Source: Aquibium carbonis
Lineage (GTDB): Bacteria > Pseudomonadota > Alphaproteobacteria > Rhizobiales > Rhizobiaceae
Reading direction: 5' to 3'
Length of the DNA stretch: 44,341 nt
NCBI RefSeq assembly: GCF_003970795.1
Contig: NZ_RWKW01000011.1
Span: 1-44,341 of the forward strand
Shown here: positions 40,602-44,341 of the stretch, one piece after another
How the letters are laid out: each line of letters begins with the position of its first letter
Position numbering within the stretch: the first letter of the stretch is position 1
The notes under the pieces: model-generated
Told to the model about the DNA's origin: nothing
Databases searched by the model: none
Seen by the model: only the letters and a program-made list of their open reading frames with translations
Made by a program: the position numbers and the translations under genes

Positions 40602-43019
40602 ATGAACAAGATCGTGACCATCCTCGACAGCATGGACTACGGCCCCTCGCCGGAGGAAGACAGCCATGTCCGCGCCTGGCTGACGCGTCATGGCGGCCGG
40701 TTCGGCCAGTTCATCGGCGGGCGGCTGACCAAGCCGGACGGGACGACGTTCGAAGTGCGCAATCCGGCCGATGGCGAATTGCTGGCCGAGGTCGCCGAAG
40801 CCGGCGAGGCCGAGGTCGAGGCGGCCGTGAAGGCGGCGACGTCGGCGTTCAAGTCCTGGTCGGCGCTGTCGGGCACCGAACGCGCGCGCCATCTCTACGC
40901 CATTGCCCGCCAGGTGCAGAAGCATGCCCGCTTCCTCGCGGTGCTGGAGACGCTCGACAACGGCAAGCCGATCCGCGAGACGCGCGACATCGACGTGCCG
41001 CTGGTCGCGCGGCACTTTTACCACCATGCCGGCTGGGCGGAACTGCGCGACGACGAATTCCCCGGCCATGCGCCGGCCGGCGTCTGCGGCCAGATCATCC
41101 CGTGGAACTTCCCGCTCTTGATGCTGGCCTGGAAGGTCGCGCCCGCGCTCGCGGCCGGCTGCACGGTGGTGCTGAAATCGGCCGAGCACACGCCGCTGAC
41201 GGCGCTCGCCTTCGCCGAGCTCTGCGCCGAGGCCGGGCTGCCGGCCGGCGTCTTCAACCTCGTCAATGGCGGCGGCACCACCGGCGCGCTGGTGGCCGGC
41301 CATCCCGGCCTCGCCAAGCTCGCTTTCACCGGCTCGACCGAGGTGGGCCGACTGCTGCGCCGCCAGACGGCCGGCTCGGGCAAGAAGCTCTCGCTCGAAC
41401 TCGGCGGCAAGTCGCCCTTCATCGTGTTCGACAGCGCCGACATCGACGCCGCCGTGGAGGGCGTGGTCGACGCCATCTGGTTCAACCAGGGCGAGGTCTG
41501 CTGCGCCGGCTCGCGCGCCCTCGTGCAGGAGGGCATCGCCGACCGGTTCCACGCGAAGCTGCGGGCGCGCATGGAGCGGCTTCGCGTCGGCTCGCCGCTC
41601 GACAAGTCGACCGACATCGGCGCCGTCGTCGCGCCGGTGCAGATCGCCTCGATCCGCGCCAAGGTCGAGGCCGGGGTGGCGGAGGGCGCAACGCTGTGGC
41701 AGCCGTCCTGGGCGGACGAAGCGTTCGCCAGGGCGACCGAAAAGGGATGCTTCTTCCCGCCGAGCCTGTTCACCGGCGTCTCTCCCGCTTCGGCGCTGGC
41801 GCAGGAGGAGATCTTCGGGCCGGTGCTGGTGTCGATGACCTTCCGCACGCCGGGCGAGGCGGTCACGCTCGCCAACAACAGCCGCTACGGCCTTGCCGCC
41901 TCGATCTGGTCGCAGAATCTCGACGTCGCCTTCGATGCCGCGCGCAAGGTGAAGGCCGGCGTGGTGTGGATCAATTCCACCAACCTGTTCGATGCCGCCG
42001 TCGGCTTCGGCGGCTACAAGGAAAGCGGCTTCGGCCGCGAGGGTGGCCGCGAAGGCATGCTCGAATATCTCGTGCCGGCCTGGGAGAAGAAGGCGCGGCC
42101 CGTGCCCGCCGGCAAGGCGCTGCCGGCACCGGTGCCGGTCGATGGCGACGCGGGTCCCGGCTCGGTGTCCGCGTCGCTCGACCGCACGGTGAAGCTCTAC
42201 ATCGGCGGCCGGCAAATGCGGCCCGATTCGGGCTATTCCTATCCGGTGCTCGACCCGAAGGGCCGGCTGATCACCGAGGCCGGCTGGGGCAGCCGCAAGG
42301 ACATCCGCAACGCGGTGGAGGCCGCGCGCAAGGCCGACGCCTGGTCCGACATGACCGGCCATGCCCGAGCGCAGGTGCTGTGGTTCCTGGCCGAAAACCT
42401 CGAACTGCGGGCCGCAGAGTTCGCCGCCCGCATCGACCGCATGACCGGCGTCGGTTCCAAGCAGGCCACGCGCGAGGTGGCGGCCTCGGTGGCGCGCATC
42501 GTCCACTACGCCGCCCGCGCCGACAAGCATGACGGCCGCGTGCGCGCGCCGCAGGGCCGAATGCTGGCGCTGGCGCTGCCCGAACCCTTCGAGGTGATCG
42601 GCATCTCCTGCCCGGACGAGGCGCCGCTGCTCGGTTTCGTCTCGCTGGTGGCGCCGGCGATCGCCATGGGCAACCGCGTCGTCGTCACGCCCTCGCAGCA
42701 CCATCCGCTGGCGGCCTGCGACCTCTACCAGGTGCTCGACACGTCGGACGTGCCGGACGGCGTGGTCAACATCGTCACCGGCGACCGCGACCAGCTCGCC
42801 GTCGTGATGGCCAGACACGACGACATCGCCGCCTGCTGGTATGCCGGCTCGGCGGACGGCAGCGCCATGGTGGAGCGCGAATCGGCCGGCAATCTCAAGG
42901 CCACCTGGGTCAACCACGGCAAGGCGCGCGACTGGCATGATCCGGCGCAGGGACAGGGCGAGGAATTCCTGTTCCGGGCGACGCGGATCAAGTCGATCTG
43001 GACGCCGTTCGGGGTGTGA
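40602..43019 (+). CDS. ALDH16-like two-domain aldehyde dehydrogenase
   Basis: An 805-residue protein made of two ALDH units. The first (~30-500) has [29 protein letters not shown], the base E266 in LELGGKSP and the nucleophile C300 in [11 protein letters not shown], so it should be active. The second (~525-805; [40 protein letters not shown]) is shorter and has no Cys at the place of the nucleophile. An active plus a dead domain and a total near 800 residues match ALDH16 (human ALDH16A1, Loktanella ALDH16). Between deoC and deoA, it may oxidise acetaldehyde from DeoC (inference). The ATG at 40602 follows deoC by 10 bases. Confidence 0.88.
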   Translation: MNKIVTILDSMDYGPSPEEDSHVRAWLTRHGGRFGQFIGGRLTKPDGTTFEVRNPADGELLAEVAEAGEAEVEAAVKAATSAFKSWSALSGTERARHLYAIARQVQKHARFLAVLETLDNGKPIRETRDIDVPLVARHFYHHAGWAELRDDEFPGHAPAGVCGQIIPWNFPLLMLAWKVAPALAAGCTVVLKSAEHTPLTALAFAELCAEAGLPAGVFNLVNGGGTTGALVAGHPGLAKLAFTGSTEVGRLLRRQTAGSGKKLSLELGGKSPFIVFDSADIDAAVEGVVDAIWFNQGEVCCAGSRALVQEGIADRFHAKLRARMERLRVGSPLDKSTDIGAVVAPVQIASIRAKVEAGVAEGATLWQPSWADEAFARATEKGCFFPPSLFTGVSPASALAQEEIFGPVLVSMTFRTPGEAVTLANNSRYGLAASIWSQNLDVAFDAARKVKAGVVWINSTNLFDAAVGFGGYKESGFGREGGREGMLEYLVPAWEKKARPVPAGKALPAPVPVDGDAGPGSVSASLDRTVKLYIGGRQMRPDSGYSYPVLDPKGRLITEAGWGSRKDIRNAVEAARKADAWSDMTGHARAQVLWFLAENLELRAAEFAARIDRMTGVGSKQATREVAASVARIVHYAARADKHDGRVRAPQGRMLALALPEPFEVIGISCPDEAPLLGFVSLVAPAIAMGNRVVVTPSQHHPLAACDLYQVLDTSDVPDGVVNIVTGDRDQLAVVMARHDDIAACWYAGSADGSAMVERESAGNLKATWVNHGKARDWHDPAQGQGEEFLFRATRIKSIWTPFGV

Positions 43020-43055
43020 GGGTGGGTGGTCTCGTCATGATGTCTTTGCCCTACG

Positions 43056-43212
43056 GCGCCCCCCTCTGCCTGCCGGCATCTCCCCCACAAGGGGGGAGAT
43101 CGGCGGCTTCGGCCTCGACGCTTCTCCTGCGACGTTGGCGATTGGCGAAGACTGCCGAGCGAGCGATCTCCCCCCTTGTGGGGGAGATGGCCGGCAGGCC
43201 AGAGGGGGGCGC
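43056..43212. repeat. RIME-like palindromic intergenic element
   Basis: A ~157-bp element with near-perfect inverted arms (43056-43102 and 43164-43212, differing by two single-base gaps). The outer ends read GCGCCCCCCTCTG and the mirror CAGAGGGGGGCGC, and each arm holds a nested hairpin of the form ATCTCCCCC-ACAA-GGGGGGAGAT. Elements of this composition are abundant between rhizobial genes (recalled as RIME-type). No open frame of interest is inside. It fills most of the 235-base gap between the ALDH gene and deoA. Confidence 0.85.
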
Positions 43213-43254
43213 GAAGAAGCTCGACGCTGCGGTCTGGCGGTCGGGGGCCACCTG

Positions 43255-44341
<1,087 letters not shown>

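Overview
The window is a GC-rich stretch (coding GC3 looks very high) from an alphaproteobacterium, most likely a member of the Hyphomicrobiales (Rhizobiales), Phyllobacteriaceae-like. The pointers are CTATAT-type -10 boxes, GGAAC-N16-NGTT sites typical of the EcfG/RpoE2 general stress sigma factor, the rpsO-pnp-methyltransferase-fabI-fabB-fabA gene order, and palindromic intergenic elements of the RIME kind. No tRNA, rRNA, CRISPR array, insertion sequence or prophage was recognised.

Region 1 (1-4.6 kb, minus strand) is a stress and trehalose block. It has a 24-residue membrane peptide followed by three overlapping genes (an amphipathic DUF883/apolipoprotein-like protein, a holin-like membrane protein and a DUF3618 protein cut by the window edge), the otsB-otsA pair for trehalose synthesis from UDP-glucose, and an unknown 87-residue protein. 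Region 2 (4.7-16.4 kb, plus strand) is a tightly packed alpha-glucan operon: glgE, a treS-maltokinase fusion, glgB, glgX and treZ. Together they can turn trehalose into maltose, maltose-1-phosphate and branched glucan, and take glucan apart again. EcfG-type promoters stand in front of the small-peptide operon, otsA, the 87-aa gene and glgE; the site at 4623-4649 reads as a full promoter on both strands. treY, the usual partner of treZ, is absent here.

Region 3 (16.4-28.6 kb) is mostly housekeeping: upp, a clan AA aspartic protease, corA, rpsO-pnp with strong terminators and a hairpin-rich pnp leader, an RsmC-like methyltransferase, a membrane GGDEF-EAL protein with a degenerate GGDEF site, and the fabA-fabB-fabI operon, followed by two membrane proteins of unknown function.

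Region 4 (28.6-44.3 kb) is nucleoside uptake and salvage. After msrA comes a BMP-type nucleoside-binding protein with a structured leader. It is separated from its ABC ATPase and two permeases by an MFS transporter and a minus-strand block (Fe-dependent alcohol dehydrogenase, thioesterase, slyX, anti-sigma factor). The transporter genes lead into cdd, a purine nucleoside phosphorylase, deoC, a two-domain ALDH16-like aldehyde dehydrogenase and deoA (cut by the window end). This describes a path from imported (deoxy)nucleosides to bases, deoxyribose-5-phosphate, then glyceraldehyde-3-phosphate plus acetaldehyde, which the ALDH could oxidise. Two palindromic repeats (38252-38376 and 43056-43212) sit inside this salvage cluster.
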